Positions 43,856 to 53,783 of a DNA stretch of 64,000 nt are shown in pieces; within the stretch, counting starts at the first letter, position 1, and each line of letters opens with the position of its first letter. The DNA comes from Flavobacterium sp. IMCC34852 (GTDB lineage Bacteria > Bacteroidota > Bacteroidia > Flavobacteriales > Flavobacteriaceae). A program made the translations under genes and the position numbers. The DNA is taken from NCBI RefSeq assembly GCF_030643905.1, contig NZ_CP121446.1, positions 186,001 to 250,000 on the forward strand. The letters are read 5' to 3'. Under the pieces are notes generated by a model. The model made no database searches. It saw only the letters and a list, made by a program, of their open reading frames with translations, and had not been told where the DNA came from.

Positions 43856-46594
43856 TTATTTTAATTTTTTCTTCACTTCCACTTCTTGGAATGCTTCGAT
43901 TACATCGAACTCATGAATATCATTGTAGTTCTTAATTTGCATACCGCAATCGTAGCCTTTAGCCACTTCTTTCACATCATCTTTGAAACGTTTTAAGGTG
44001 GCTAATTCACCCGTGTAAATTACTACTCCTTCACGAATCAAGCGGATTTTAGAGTTTCTGAAGATTTTACCATCAGTAACCATACAACCTGCAATAGTTC
44101 CCACTTTGGATACTTTGAAAATCTCGCGGATTTCCGCAGTACCGGTGATTTCTTCTTTCATCTCCGGAGATAACATACCTTCCATCGCGTCTTTCAAGTC
44201 GTCGATAGCATCATAGATAATAGAATAGTTTCGGATATCGATTTCCTCTTTATCTGCCAACTGCTTCGCATTTCCGGAAGGTCGAACATTAAATCCGATA
44301 ATAATCGCATCAGAAGCTGAAGCCAACAATACGTCAGATTCAGTAATAGCACCAACTCCTTTGTGTATGATTCTGATTTGAATTTCTTCTGTAGATAATT
44401 TAGAGAAGGAATCAGATAACGCTTCTACCGAACCGTCAACGTCTCCTTTTAAGATAATGTTCAATTCTTTAAATTGGCCCAAAGCAATACGACGACCAAT
44501 CTCTGCCAACGTAATGTGTTTTTGGGTACGAACCGATTGCTCACGTAATAATTGCGTACGTTTGGCTGCAATTTGTTTGGCTTCTCTTTCGTCTTCAAAT
44601 ACGTTGAACTTATCACCGGCAGTTGGTGCACCATCTAATCCTAAAATGGAAATTGGCGTTGATGGTCCGGCCACTAAAATATTATGACCTCTTTCATCGT
44701 GCATGGCTTTTACCTTACCGTGATTTTTTCCGGCCAAAACATAATCTCCTACGCGCAAAGTTCCGGCTTGTACCAAAACGGTTGACACATAACCTCTACC
44801 TTTATCTAAGAATGCTTCTACCACAGTTCCAAGAGCGGGTTTATTAGGATTCGCTTTTAATTCTAAAATTTCGGCCTCTAATAACACTTTTTCAAGTAAT
44901 TCTTTTACACCGGTTCCGGCTTTGGCAGAGATATCTTGGGATTGGTATTTTCCTCCCCAATCTTCCACCAATAAATTCATACCGGCCAATTGTTCTTTAA
45001 TTTTTTCCGGATTTGCTGCCGGTTTATCGACTTTATTGATAGCAAATATCATAGGAACACCAGCTGCTTGAGCGTGACTGATGGCTTCTTTGGTTTGTGG
45101 CATGATGTCATCATCCGCTGCAATCACAATGATAGCAATGTCTGTAACTTGAGCACCACGAGCACGCATGGCGGTAAACGCTTCGTGACCCGGTGTATCT
45201 AAGAAAGCAATTTTTTGACCATTGTCTAATTCTACTCCGTAGGCGCCAATGTGCTGTGTAATTCCTCCTGATTCTCCTGCGATTACATTTGTTTTACGAA
45301 TATAATCCAGCAATGAAGTTTTACCGTGATCCACGTGACCCATTACCGTTACTATCGGAGCTCTGTGTACTAAGTCTTCTTCTTTATCGGCAACTACTTC
45401 AAGATTTTCCTCGATATCGGTTGTAATAAATTCTACTTCGTAACCAAACTCATCAGCTACGATAGAAAGTGTTTCTGCATCTAAACGTTGGTTCATGGTT
45501 ACCATGATTCCCAAAGACATACATGTTCCGATTACTTTAGTGATTGGCACATCCATCATGGTAGCAATTTCTCCTACGGTAACAAACTCGGTTACTTTTA
45601 GAACTTTACTTCCTTCTTCAATGGCTTGCATTTCGTCTTCATTTCTTTGACGGTGCGTATCACGTTTGTCTCTTCTGTACTTAGCCGCTTTTGATTTATT
45701 TCCTTTCCCTTGAAGACGCTCCAAGGTTTCTTTAATTTGGTTTTTAACCTCTTCTTCCGTTGGTTCAACCTTTTGAACGATAGCCGGACGAGCTCCTTTT
45801 TGGAATCCGCCTGGTTTATTGCCAAATTTGTTTCCGCCACCTTGAGTATTACCACCGCTGGTTATCGCAGGTTTATCGCCTGGTTTTGGCGCTATTCTTT
45901 TGCGCTTATTTTTGTTGGCGTTATTGTTATTTGCGCCTTGAGCATCATTCGGAGTAGCGGGTTTATTGTTGTCCTTTTTGAATTCCTCTTTTTTCTTTTT
46001 AGGTTTATTAAATTGAGATAAATCAATCACTTGACCTGTTAGCGTAGCTCCTGACAATTTTTGGTATTGCGTAGTGATGGTTTCATCTACCGGTGTATCT
46101 GGAGAAACTTCTGCTTTTGGCGTTGCCACTTTTACTTCTGGTGATGGAACAACTTCTTTAGCCTTGATAACATTTTCTTGAGGTTCTGCTGCAATTTTCG
46201 GCGTTTCAACCGGAGTTGCTGCAATCGGAGCTTTAGGCTCTAAATCGATTTTACCAACTTGTTTGGGAGCAGTCACAATCGCTTTTGCTTTGATTAACTC
46301 CAAGCGTTGACGCTCTTCATCGGCTTTACGCTTGTCCTCAATTTCTTTTTCTCTTTCAAGTCGAAGGGCTTCTTTTTCTTTTCTGATTTCTTCGCTTACG
46401 CCTTTAGAAGCTTCTTTGTTTCCTTTGTCTCCGGCAAATTGACCACAAAGAATATTATATACATCATCGGAAATTTTTGTGTTTGGACTTGCTTCAATAG
46501 CAATGCCTTTATCCTTAAGATAATCCACAGCTCTTTCCAAAGAAATATTTAATTCCCTTAAAACTTTATTAATTCTAATATTTCCTTCAGACAT
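43856..46594 (-). CDS. infB: translation initiation factor IF-2
   Basis: A 912-residue GTPase that brings initiator tRNA to the ribosome. The N-terminal IF2 motif region ([20 protein letters not shown]) is followed by a long charged, low-complexity linker (about 60-330, Lys/Glu/Pro/Asn-rich). The G domain follows with [25 protein letters not shown] and INKVDKPAA. The C-terminal beta-barrel and tRNA-binding domains end with [17 protein letters not shown]. It is the third gene of rimP-nusA-infB, 36 bases after nusA. Confidence 0.97.
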   Translation of the reverse strand: MSEGNIRINKVLRELNISLERAVDYLKDKGIAIEASPNTKISDDVYNILCGQFAGDKGNKEASKGVSEEIRKEKEALRLEREKEIEDKRKADEERQRLELIKAKAIVTAPKQVGKIDLEPKAPIAATPVETPKIAAEPQENVIKAKEVVPSPEVKVATPKAEVSPDTPVDETITTQYQKLSGATLTGQVIDLSQFNKPKKKKEEFKKDNNKPATPNDAQGANNNNANKNKRKRIAPKPGDKPAITSGGNTQGGGNKFGNKPGGFQKGARPAIVQKVEPTEEEVKNQIKETLERLQGKGNKSKAAKYRRDKRDTHRQRNEDEMQAIEEGSKVLKVTEFVTVGEIATMMDVPITKVIGTCMSLGIMVTMNQRLDAETLSIVADEFGYEVEFITTDIEENLEVVADKEEDLVHRAPIVTVMGHVDHGKTSLLDYIRKTNVIAGESGGITQHIGAYGVELDNGQKIAFLDTPGHEAFTAMRARGAQVTDIAIIVIAADDDIMPQTKEAISHAQAAGVPMIFAINKVDKPAANPEKIKEQLAGMNLLVEDWGGKYQSQDISAKAGTGVKELLEKVLLEAEILELKANPNKPALGTVVEAFLDKGRGYVSTVLVQAGTLRVGDYVLAGKNHGKVKAMHDERGHNILVAGPSTPISILGLDGAPTAGDKFNVFEDEREAKQIAAKRTQLLREQSVRTQKHITLAEIGRRIALGQFKELNIILKGDVDGSVEALSDSFSKLSTEEIQIRIIHKGVGAITESDVLLASASDAIIIGFNVRPSGNAKQLADKEEIDIRNYSIIYDAIDDLKDAMEGMLSPEMKEEITGTAEIREIFKVSKVGTIAGCMVTDGKIFRNSKIRLIREGVVIYTGELATLKRFKDDVKEVAKGYDCGMQIKNYNDIHEFDVIEAFQEVEVKKKLK

Positions 46595-46630
46595 AAAATC
46601 TTTTTAATGTTATCTATTTTGGCGAAAGAA

Positions 46631-47872
46631 TTAGTCCTCGAACTCTTCTTTCAATATTTTTATTACTTCTAAAATGGTTTCTTCTTCTAAATCGGTTCTT
46701 CTCACTAAATCGGCCACATCTTGGTTCAGAATGCTTCTGGCAGTATCCAATCCGATTTTGGCAAACTCATCGATTACCCATCCATCGATTTCATCTGAGA
46801 ACTCTGTTAATTCCACATCATCTTCTTCGATAGCACTTCCTTCTCTGATTACGTCTAATTCATAACCGGTCAATAATCCGGCTAATTTGATATTGTGACC
46901 ACCACGACCAATCGCTTTGGAAACTTCTTCTAATTTCAAGAACACTTCCGCTCTTTTTTTCTCTTCGTCAATTTTAACAGAAGAAACTTTCGCAGGGCTT
47001 AAAGCTCTTGTGATATACAACTGTAGGTTGTTGGTATAGTTAATCACGTCAATATTTTCGTTCCCTAATTCACGAACAATTCCGTGGATACGAGAACCTT
47101 TCATTCCAACACAAGCACCTACCGGGTCAATTCTGTCGTCATAAGAATCTACGGCTACTTTGGCTTTTTCACCCGGAATTCTGACTACTTTTTTAATCAT
47201 AATTAAACCATCAAATACTTCCGGAATTTCTTGTTCGAATAATTTTTCCAAAAATTTATCTGCCGTTCTTGACATGATTATTTGTGGTTTATTTCCTTTC
47301 AATTCGACGCTTTCAATGATTCCGCGAACGTTATCGCCTTTGCGGAAAAAGTCAGACGGAATTTGTTTTTCTTTCGGCAACACGATTTCGTTTCCTTCAT
47401 CATCGACCAAAATTACAACTCTTGGGCGAACATGGTGCACTTCGGCCGTATAAATTTCACCGATTAAATCTTTAAATTGTTTGTAAAGATTGGTATTGTC
47501 GTGTTCGTGAATTTTAGAAATCAAATTTTGACGCAAAGCCAAAATCGCTCTTCTTCCTAAGTCAATTAATTTTACTTCTTCTGAAACATCTTCTCCTACT
47601 TCAAAATCGGGCTCAATTTTTCTGGCTTCAGACAATTCAATTTCTTGATTTTCATCTTCCACTTCACCATCAGCTACCACCACGCGATTTCTCCAAATCT
47701 CCATATCTCCTTTATCAGGATTGATAATGATGTCAAAATTGTCGTCAGAACCGTATTTCTTTTTTAATGCGTTTCTAAATACATCCTCCAAAATCGCCAT
47801 AAGCGTTACTCGATCAATAAGTTTATCGTCTTTAAACTCTGAAAATGATTCGATTAATGCAATATTTTCCAT
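46631..47872 (-). CDS. nusA: transcription termination/antitermination factor NusA
   Basis: A 413-residue RNA-polymerase-binding factor. The N-terminal polymerase-binding domain (about 1-125) is followed by the S1 domain, then the KH domains with DPVGACVGMKGSRIHGIVRELG and VSKAIGRGGHNIKLAGLLTG. The C-terminal region ends in acidic ILEVIKILKEEFED. The length fits flavobacterial NusA, which lacks the extended acidic repeats of E. coli. It lies 8 bases after rimP and 36 bases before infB. NusA can act on terminators, including the one found in the leader of its own operon. Confidence 0.97.
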   Translation of the reverse strand: MENIALIESFSEFKDDKLIDRVTLMAILEDVFRNALKKKYGSDDNFDIIINPDKGDMEIWRNRVVVADGEVEDENQEIELSEARKIEPDFEVGEDVSEEVKLIDLGRRAILALRQNLISKIHEHDNTNLYKQFKDLIGEIYTAEVHHVRPRVVILVDDEGNEIVLPKEKQIPSDFFRKGDNVRGIIESVELKGNKPQIIMSRTADKFLEKLFEQEIPEVFDGLIMIKKVVRIPGEKAKVAVDSYDDRIDPVGACVGMKGSRIHGIVRELGNENIDVINYTNNLQLYITRALSPAKVSSVKIDEEKKRAEVFLKLEEVSKAIGRGGHNIKLAGLLTGYELDVIREGSAIEEDDVELTEFSDEIDGWVIDEFAKIGLDTARSILNQDVADLVRRTDLEEETILEVIKILKEEFED

Positions 47873-47880
47873 GCCAAATT

Positions 47881-48348
47881 TTAATTAAATATTATTATAA
47901 CAATTGCTTCTTTTATTTCTGAATAAGGAATTTCGCGTTTGTGCTCCACCGTTTCTTTTCCTTTTCCTATTTTTTTGGGTTCCCTGGCAGTCCAAGAAAG
48001 CATAATGCCTTCTTCTGAAGCTGCCTCTAATTTTGCTTCTATAGTTTCGGTAGCAGTTTTTACTTTTAAAGTTCTACCAATATTTTTTTTATATTGCCTT
48101 ACCAACTTTAACGGAGTTGAAACTCCTGCCGAAGCTACTTCAAGAGAAAAATCTTGTTCTTCTCGATCCAGATTGTTTTCAATCATTCGACTAACATCAA
48201 TACAATCTTGCAAAGTTACCCCGTTATCACCATCCAAAGTTACGGTAATTTTGTAACTCTCTGAAATGCTTAAATCTACCAGAAACAACGAAGGGTTTTC
48301 TAGTAATCCTTCTTCTAATAAATTGGTAACTTTTTCTTTAAATGTCAT
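47881..48348 (-). CDS. rimP: ribosome maturation factor RimP
   Basis: A 155-residue protein needed for 30S subunit assembly. The start at 48348 ([14 protein letters not shown]) is preferred; an in-frame ATG 12 codons upstream (48384) would encode the hairpin region and give a non-conserved [12 protein letters not shown] extension. Conserved blocks are [22 protein letters not shown] and [16 protein letters not shown]. It is the first gene of rimP-nusA-infB and its leader contains a terminator-like hairpin (48357-48382). Confidence 0.93.
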   Translation of the reverse strand: MTFKEKVTNLLEEGLLENPSLFLVDLSISESYKITVTLDGDNGVTLQDCIDVSRMIENNLDREEQDFSLEVASAGVSTPLKLVRQYKKNIGRTLKVKTATETIEAKLEAASEEGIMLSWTAREPKKIGKGKETVEHKREIPYSEIKEAIVIIIFN

Positions 48349-48356
48349 ATTTGTAT

Positions 48357-48382
48357 AAAAAGAGGGAAGCAGTGCTTCCCTC
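48357..48382 (-). terminator. terminator-like hairpin in the rimP leader, possible attenuator
   Basis: Read on the minus strand, GAGGGAAGC pairs perfectly with GCTTCCCTC around the 3-base loop ACT and is followed by five T. The T run ends 8 bases before the rimP ATG. There is no upstream gene on this strand to terminate, and the promoter is only about 25 bases from the hairpin, so it lies in the leader of the operon. Confidence 0.75.
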
Positions 48383-48413
48383 ATTATTTAATTTTAAATG
48401 GTAAATAACGCTG

Positions 48414-48442
48414 CAAATATAGTTATTTTTTTATAAATCAAA
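48414..48442 (-). promoter_or_regulatory. promoter of rimP-nusA-infB
   Basis: On the minus strand TATATTTG (48414-48421) matches the -7 consensus and TTTG (48439-48442) lies 17 bases upstream. Transcription would start near 48407, so the hairpin at 48357-48382 is transcribed. Confidence 0.7.
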
Positions 48443-48519
48443 AATCCATTGCCAAATCAAAAAAAAATAATACCTTTATTGTGTTAAAATATCCTATCCA
48501 AAATTTACTTTTTTATATT

Positions 48520-49344
48520 ATGAAAAAAATCTTAGTCCCAACAGACTTTTCAGAACACGCCGGATACGCATTGAAAGTTGCGGCTCAAATCGCCAAAAAA
48601 AATAACGGGGAAATCTTTTTGCTTCACATGTTAGAATTACCACATCAGGCAAGCGATGCTGTTGGAAGCGGTCATGATTTACCGGAAATTATGCTTTTTA
48701 AGAATGCCGCCATCAACCGATTAGAAGACTTAATGGACGACCCGAGTTTGGAAGGTATAAAAGTTTCAGAGATTATTCAATTTGAATTGGCATTCGACGG
48801 CATCATGAATATCAGTAAAAAGAACGATGTTGATTTGATTGTAATGGGTTCACACGGCGCCAGCGGTTTTAAAGAAATGTTTATCGGTTCTAATGCTGAA
48901 AAGGTGGTTAGAAATTCTGATATTCCGGTCTTAATCATTAAGAAAGAAGCCGGTAATTTTGAAGTAAATAAATTTGTTTTTGCTTCTGACTTTGCAGACG
49001 AAATCAAAAAACCTTTTGCCAAGGTAGTAGAGTTTGCTAATAAATTTGACGCCGAATTACACTTGGTAATGATCAATACGCCAAGTAGTTTCAAACCTAC
49101 TCACGTGGCCCAAGAAATAATGAATGATTTTGTTTCTAATTTTACTATCAATAAGTTTTCAACCCACATTTACAATGATGTAAATGTTGAAAGCGGTGTT
49201 TTGAATTTTACTAACAACATCGATGCCGATTTAATTGGAATGAGTACTCATGGCCGAAAAGGATTAGCGCATTTCTTCAATGGAAGTATTAGTGAAGATT
49301 TAGTAAATCACGCTCTTAGACCGGTAGTTACTTTTAAAATCTAA
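48520..49344 (+). CDS. tandem universal stress protein
   Basis: A 274-residue cytoplasmic protein made of two UspA domains (about 1-146 and 148-274). Domain 1 starts MKKILVPTDFSEHAGYAL and has the ATP-binding motif GSHGASGFKEMFIGSNAEK; domain 2 ends with a similar GMSTHGRKGLAHFFNGSI. The ATG at 48520 is used because it begins directly with the strand of domain 1; the GTG at 48481 would add 13 residues. It is divergent from rimP and closed by the hairpin at 49361-49393. Stress tolerance is the general role; the signal is unknown. Confidence 0.93.
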   Translation: MKKILVPTDFSEHAGYALKVAAQIAKKNNGEIFLLHMLELPHQASDAVGSGHDLPEIMLFKNAAINRLEDLMDDPSLEGIKVSEIIQFELAFDGIMNISKKNDVDLIVMGSHGASGFKEMFIGSNAEKVVRNSDIPVLIIKKEAGNFEVNKFVFASDFADEIKKPFAKVVEFANKFDAELHLVMINTPSSFKPTHVAQEIMNDFVSNFTINKFSTHIYNDVNVESGVLNFTNNIDADLIGMSTHGRKGLAHFFNGSISEDLVNHALRPVVTFKI

Positions 49345-49360
49345 AGTCAACTTACAGCAA

Positions 49361-49393
49361 CAAAAAAGCCTCTCCAATGGAGAGGCTTTTTTG
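49361..49393 (+). terminator. terminator of the universal stress protein gene
   Basis: A 15-base perfect stem, CAAAAAAGCCTCTCC with its complement, has a 3-base loop and T run on the plus strand. It lies 17 bases after the stop codon. Confidence 0.88.
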
Positions 49394-49430
49394 TTGGTTA
49401 AACTCAAGACTTCTCGTTCAAGCTATAAAC

Positions 49431-49456
49431 AAAAAATCCCGCGAATTGCGGGATTT
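49431..49456 (-). terminator. terminator of tRNA-Gln
   Basis: AAATCCCGC pairs with GCGGGATTT around a 5-base loop, with six T following on the minus strand. It starts 4 bases past the end of the tRNA. Confidence 0.8.
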
Positions 49457-49460
49457 ATCG

Positions 49461-49531
49461 TTGGTCTACTAGGACTCGAACCTAGAAAGACGGCACCAAA
49501 AACCGTAGTGTTACCATTACACCATAGACCA
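49461..49531 (-). tRNA. tRNA-Gln (anticodon UUG)
   Basis: Read on the minus strand the acceptor arms TGGTCTA and TAGACCA pair over seven bases. The anticodon stem ACGGT/GCCGT encloses the loop TTTTGGT, which places TTG at positions 34-36, reading CAA (Gln). The T arm contains GGTTCGAGTCC. The 3' CCA is not encoded. A hairpin terminator follows 4 bases on. Confidence 0.97.
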
Positions 49532-49586
49532 GTTTTTCAACATTAAGCTTTATTCAGCATATACCGGGTTTTGCTCAATGCGAGTG

Positions 49587-49617
49587 CAAATTTAGAACAA
49601 ATTTTATTTTACACAAA
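49587..49617 (-). promoter_or_regulatory. promoter of tRNA-Gln
   Basis: On the minus strand TAAATTTG (49587-49594) matches TAnnTTTG and TTTG (49614-49617) lies 19 bases upstream. Transcription would begin about 50 bases before the tRNA. The remainder of the stretch 49618-49792 is AT-rich; no gene or clear element was found in it. Confidence 0.6.
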
Positions 49618-49792
49618 CAATTATCCGAAAAAATTAAATTCTTCTACGGTAAAATCAGACTGTCGGCGTATAATAATCTTGTAATTAATTCGTTATCCGT
49701 TTGAGAAAATTTTGTTAATCGGCGTTTAATTGCGTTGAAAAAAGTAGTTTCTTTGTAACCATAAAAATAAACCTTCTTCATTTCATACTTAT

Positions 49793-52700
49793 ATGATGAA
49801 TTTTAACTTCAACAAGTGGAATACCATTTTAGGATGGACAACATTTACTATTGCTTTAATCACTTATTCATTAACTGTTGAGCCAACCATGAGTTTCTGG
49901 GACTGTGGCGAATACATCTCTACAGCCGCCAAATTGGAAGTTGGTCATCCGCCCGGAGCGCCACTTTACCAAATTCTCGGAGCTTTCTTTGCCATGTTTG
50001 CCACAAGCAAAGAAACCATAGCGCTGATGGTAAATATGATGTCTGTGTTTTCAAGTGCGTTCACCATTTTGTTCATGTTTTGGTCGTCTTCTATTTTGTT
50101 AAAGAAAATTATTTCCTCATACACGGAAGTAGACCAAAACAAATCTGTAGTTATTTTAGGAAGTTCACTGGTAGGTTCTTTAGCCTTCACCTTTTCAGAT
50201 AGCTTTTGGGCCAGTGCGGTTGAAGCCGAAGTTTATGCCATGGCATCATTATTAATTGCACTATTGTTTTGGCTTGGATTGCGATGGGAACAAGACATGC
50301 ATACGCCAAAAGGAAATCGTTGGTTACTATTAATATCACTCGTTGTCGGACTTTCTTTTGGGGTTCACTTCATGGCCTTGCTGACTATTCCGTCTATAGG
50401 GTTTTTATACTACTTTAAAAACTGGAAAACAGTCACACTTAAAAATTTTATTATGGCCAATATTATTATAGTTGCCATATTATTGTTTATTTTCAAATTA
50501 TTGTTGCCTTACACGCTGGCTTTCTTCGGAAAAATGGAGATTTTCATGGTGAACAGCATTGGTTTACCGTTTAACTCAGGAACCATCTTTGCCGTATTAT
50601 TGATTGTTGTTTTTTTCTATTTCGGATTGAAATATACTCGTGAAAAAGGCCATCCTTTTTACAATACCGCTTTGTTGTGTATACTCTTTGTCTTAATCGG
50701 CTTTTCTACATGGATGATGTTACCGATTCGTGCCAATGCCAATGTGGTCATTAATGAAAACAAACCTTCAGATGCTGCGGAAGTTTTAGCCTATTACAAC
50801 AGAGAACAATATGGTGTTAATCCGTTGTTTTACGGACCGCAATACACCGATACTTTTGCCGGTTTGGATGAAGACCAACCTTATTTAGACAAAGCACCCA
50901 ATTACGAAAGAGATTATAAAACCGGAAAATATGTCATTGTAAACAATTACAAAAATGCCGAACAAAACACCGATGACAATCACAAGGCTGTACTGCCAAG
51001 ACTTTGGAGTACTGATCATATCGAAAATTACATTCAATTTACCGGCGTTCCTAAATTCACCTTGAATCAAAATTACCCTTATGAGGAAGATTTGGCTCAA
51101 TATGGTGTCGATTTAGACAGTTTAAGTGAAGAACAAGTGATGCAGGCTGTTGCCCAGTTAAAAGAGGAAATGCAAAAGAATATCAATGAATTTAAATCCG
51201 CTTACCAACAAAAACAAATTGACAACGAAGACTATGTGGCCTTCCTGAAAAAATACAGCGATTATTTGGTCGTTGAAAAACCTTCTACTTGGGACAATAT
51301 CAGTTTTATGATTGAGTACCAATTCGGTTACATGTACGGAAGGTATTTGTTATGGAATTTTGTCGGCAGACAAAACGATATCCAAGGAAGATATGACAAC
51401 TTAGACGGCAATTGGATTAGCGGTATAAAATTCGTAGACGAAATACACTTAGGCAAAGGCACTCAAGAAAACTTGCCCGACGATGTAAAAAATAACAAAG
51501 GAAGAAATGTTTATTACTTCTTACCGTTTATCATCGGTTTAATAGGACTGATGTACCACGCACAAAGAGATTTAAAGAGTTTCTATGTTTTATTAGCGTT
51601 GTTTTTATTCACCAGTATTGCGTTAAAAATATTCCTGAACGAAAGACCTTTTGAACCAAGAGAACGAGATTATGCCCTGGTAGGTTCTTTTTATGTTTTT
51701 GCCATTTGGCTCGGATTCGGCGTCTATGCCATCTACGAAATTGTATCCGATTATGTTAAATCAAAATTAGTTGGACCAATAATAATTGGCGCATGTCTAT
51801 TGGCTGCTCCGGTACTGATGGCCAGTCAAAACTGGGATGACCACGACCGTTCTAACCGCTACACAGCAACTGCCATGGCGAAAAATTACCTCAATTCTTG
51901 TGACAAGAATGCTATTCTTTTCACTATCGGAGATAATGATACTTTTCCGCTTTGGTATGCCCAAGAAATTGAAGGAGTAAGACCGGACATTAAGATTATC
52001 AATACCCAATTATTCATGACCGATTGGAATATTGATCAAGCCAAATTCAAAACCTACGACGCCGAAGGTTTACCGATTTCGTTCAAACACAGCGAATATG
52101 TTGGTGATAATTTAGATTATGTTGCCCATATCCCGAAAACAGATGCTCGTTGGGACATCAAAGGCTTTATTGATTTTATAAAAAACCCGGAATCTACCAT
52201 TGAGTTGCAAAACGGACAAACTATCCATTTTTACCCAACCAATAAAATCAGAATTCCGGTAGATAAAAACACTATCATCAAGAACAATGTAGTCAACCCA
52301 AAATACCATGATTCTATTGTTCCGTATATTGATTTAGACATCAAAGGAAGCGCAATGTACAAAAACCGCTTAATGATGTTGGATGTATTGGCCAATAACA
52401 ATTGGAAACGACCAATTTATTTCACCGGCGGAAGTTTTGGGGACGATGATTATTTGTGGATGAAGGATTACCTTCAATTAGACGGTTTGGTATATAAATT
52501 AGTACCGGTTAAAACGACTGTTGACAAAGATAACCCTTATGAAATGGGCCAAATTGATACCGATAAAATGTATAATTTGGTAATGAAATGGGATTGGGGT
52601 AATGGCGAAAGCACCAACATCTACCACGACCCGGAAACCCGTAAAAACAGCATCTCTTACCGAACCAATATGGCCAGGTTGATGGAACAATTAATCAATG

Positions 52701-53071
52701 AAGGTAAAAAAGATAAAGCCAAAAAAGTTTTGGATATGGCTATGACCAAAATGCCAATGGATTATTATGGCTACTATACTATGGTAGAACCATTTGTTGG
52801 TGGTTACTACGCTATCGGAGAAAAAGCAAAAGCGCGTCAAATTCTCGAAAAGCTACTCACTAAATACAAACAAAATCTAACTTATTTCGCCGGGATTCAA
52901 CCTTCTATCCAAAACGGAATCGCTTCTGATATTATCACCGATATTGAACGCTACAGAAGTTTATTGACACTGATGAAAGATCGCGGAGATTTAGAATTTT
53001 ATAATAAAAACAAACCGGCTTTCAATTCTTTGGCACAACGATTCACCCGTTTCGGAAGAGAATTAGAATAA
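49793..53071 (+). CDS. GT117-family (DUF2723) membrane protein, probable protein O-glycosyltransferase
   Basis: A 1092-residue protein. The N-terminal half (about 1-340) is polytopic with roughly ten helices and the DUF2723 signature FWDCGEYISTAAKLEVGHPP (about 34-53), in which an acidic pair after the first helix resembles GT-C glycosyltransferases. A soluble segment (about 345-560), another group of helices (about 575-690) and a C-terminal soluble domain (about 690-1092, with FTIGDNDTFPLWYAQEIEGV) follow. Bacteroidota use O-glycosylation of secreted proteins, so a role there is plausible by family; substrate unknown. Either Met1 or Met2 may be the start. A terminator follows. Confidence 0.85.
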   Translation: MMNFNFNKWNTILGWTTFTIALITYSLTVEPTMSFWDCGEYISTAAKLEVGHPPGAPLYQILGAFFAMFATSKETIALMVNMMSVFSSAFTILFMFWSSSILLKKIISSYTEVDQNKSVVILGSSLVGSLAFTFSDSFWASAVEAEVYAMASLLIALLFWLGLRWEQDMHTPKGNRWLLLISLVVGLSFGVHFMALLTIPSIGFLYYFKNWKTVTLKNFIMANIIIVAILLFIFKLLLPYTLAFFGKMEIFMVNSIGLPFNSGTIFAVLLIVVFFYFGLKYTREKGHPFYNTALLCILFVLIGFSTWMMLPIRANANVVINENKPSDAAEVLAYYNREQYGVNPLFYGPQYTDTFAGLDEDQPYLDKAPNYERDYKTGKYVIVNNYKNAEQNTDDNHKAVLPRLWSTDHIENYIQFTGVPKFTLNQNYPYEEDLAQYGVDLDSLSEEQVMQAVAQLKEEMQKNINEFKSAYQQKQIDNEDYVAFLKKYSDYLVVEKPSTWDNISFMIEYQFGYMYGRYLLWNFVGRQNDIQGRYDNLDGNWISGIKFVDEIHLGKGTQENLPDDVKNNKGRNVYYFLPFIIGLIGLMYHAQRDLKSFYVLLALFLFTSIALKIFLNERPFEPRERDYALVGSFYVFAIWLGFGVYAIYEIVSDYVKSKLVGPIIIGACLLAAPVLMASQNWDDHDRSNRYTATAMAKNYLNSCDKNAILFTIGDNDTFPLWYAQEIEGVRPDIKIINTQLFMTDWNIDQAKFKTYDAEGLPISFKHSEYVGDNLDYVAHIPKTDARWDIKGFIDFIKNPESTIELQNGQTIHFYPTNKIRIPVDKNTIIKNNVVNPKYHDSIVPYIDLDIKGSAMYKNRLMMLDVLANNNWKRPIYFTGGSFGDDDYLWMKDYLQLDGLVYKLVPVKTTVDKDNPYEMGQIDTDKMYNLVMKWDWGNGESTNIYHDPETRKNSISYRTNMARLMEQLINEGKKDKAKKVLDMAMTKMPMDYYGYYTMVEPFVGGYYAIGEKAKARQILEKLLTKYKQNLTYFAGIQPSIQNGIASDIITDIERYRSLLTLMKDRGDLEFYNKNKPAFNSLAQRFTRFGRELE

Positions 53072-53091
53072 CCAAAAAGTAAAACTTGAAG

Positions 53092-53130
53092 ATGTGCCAA
53101 TCTGATTATTCATTTTGGCGCATTTTTTTT
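53092..53130 (+). terminator. terminator of the GT117 gene
   Basis: ATGTGCCAA pairs with TTGGCGCAT (one G-T pair) around a 13-base loop and is followed by eight T. It lies 20 bases past the stop codon. Confidence 0.75.
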
Positions 53131-53141
53131 ATATTTAGCCT

Positions 53142-53783
53142 ATGAGTTTATGGGTCAAAACAAATCGGTTTATCAAGACTGTTTTTCCGAAATATATCTG
53201 GGAGATTCCCAATCACGAGAAAAAAGTATTCCTCACTTTTGATGACGGACCGATTCCGGAAGTCACCGAATGGACCTTGGCACAATTAAAAAAACACAAC
53301 GCCAAAGCCACCTTCTTTTGCATCGGTCATAACATTCAAAAACATCCTGAAATTTTTAAAACAGTAATCGATGATGGTCACTCAATCGGAAACCATACTT
53401 TCAATCATTTAAAAGGTTGGGAAACTTCGTTGGAAGATTATATCGAAAACACCAAAAAGTGCTCAGAAATTATAACCAACTGCCAACTAAACACGGAACA
53501 CTCCCAACTTTTCCGTCCGCCTTACGGCAAAATAAAACCTGCTCAGGCTACAGCTTTAAGAAAACAGGGCTACAAAATAATCATGTGGGATATTATCAGC
53601 ATGGATTTTGACCAAACCATTTCACCTGAAAAATGTTTGGACAATGTGCTGAAAAATATTGAAAGCGGAAGCATAATCGTATTTCACGATAGCGTCAAAG
53701 CTTGGAAAAACCTGGAATACGCTTTACCGAAAACTTTAGCATTCTTAAAAGAAAAAGGATTTGTTTGTGAAAAGATTGATTAG
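53142..53783 (+). CDS. polysaccharide deacetylase family protein (NodB homology)
   Basis: A 213-residue carbohydrate esterase family 4 domain with all five motifs: FLTFDDGPIPE (about 28-38, metal-binding Asp and the catalytic Asp), HSIGNHTFNHLKGW (about 80-93, the two metal His), FRPPYGKIK (about 124-132), IIMWDIISMDFD and IVFHDSVKAW. It removes acetyl groups from a polymer such as peptidoglycan or a GlcNAc polymer; the substrate is unknown. No signal peptide is obvious. Residues 112-123 (NCQLNTEHSQL), just before the third motif, are encoded by a copy of a dispersed repeat (53476-53510). Its end overlaps the convergent thioredoxin-like gene by 4 bases. Confidence 0.92.
   Translation: MSLWVKTNRFIKTVFPKYIWEIPNHEKKVFLTFDDGPIPEVTEWTLAQLKKHNAKATFFCIGHNIQKHPEIFKTVIDDGHSIGNHTFNHLKGWETSLEDYIENTKKCSEIITNCQLNTEHSQLFRPPYGKIKPAQATALRKQGYKIIMWDIISMDFDQTISPEKCLDNVLKNIESGSIIVFHDSVKAWKNLEYALPKTLAFLKEKGFVCEKID
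53476..53510 (-). repeat. short dispersed repeat, inverted copy inside a coding region
   Basis: On the minus strand the sequence contains AGTGTTCCGTGTTTAG and AGTTGGCAGTTGG, closely matching the intergenic copy at 931-964. The reading frame of the deacetylase runs through it as NCQLNTEHSQL with no stop codon. It is 35 bases long, not a multiple of three, but the gene's frame is intact, so the insertion boundaries are not exact or the original was shorter. Confidence 0.6.

Noticed and set aside
45598..46021. Possible genes antisense to the infB linker
   Set aside because: Long antisense frames here come from the Lys/Asn-rich low-complexity linker of IF-2 and have no start context or domain.
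48349..48384. RimP start at 48384 giving a 12-residue extension
   Set aside because: The extension is encoded by the terminator-like hairpin and is not conserved in RimP as I know it; MTFKEKV is the usual beginning.
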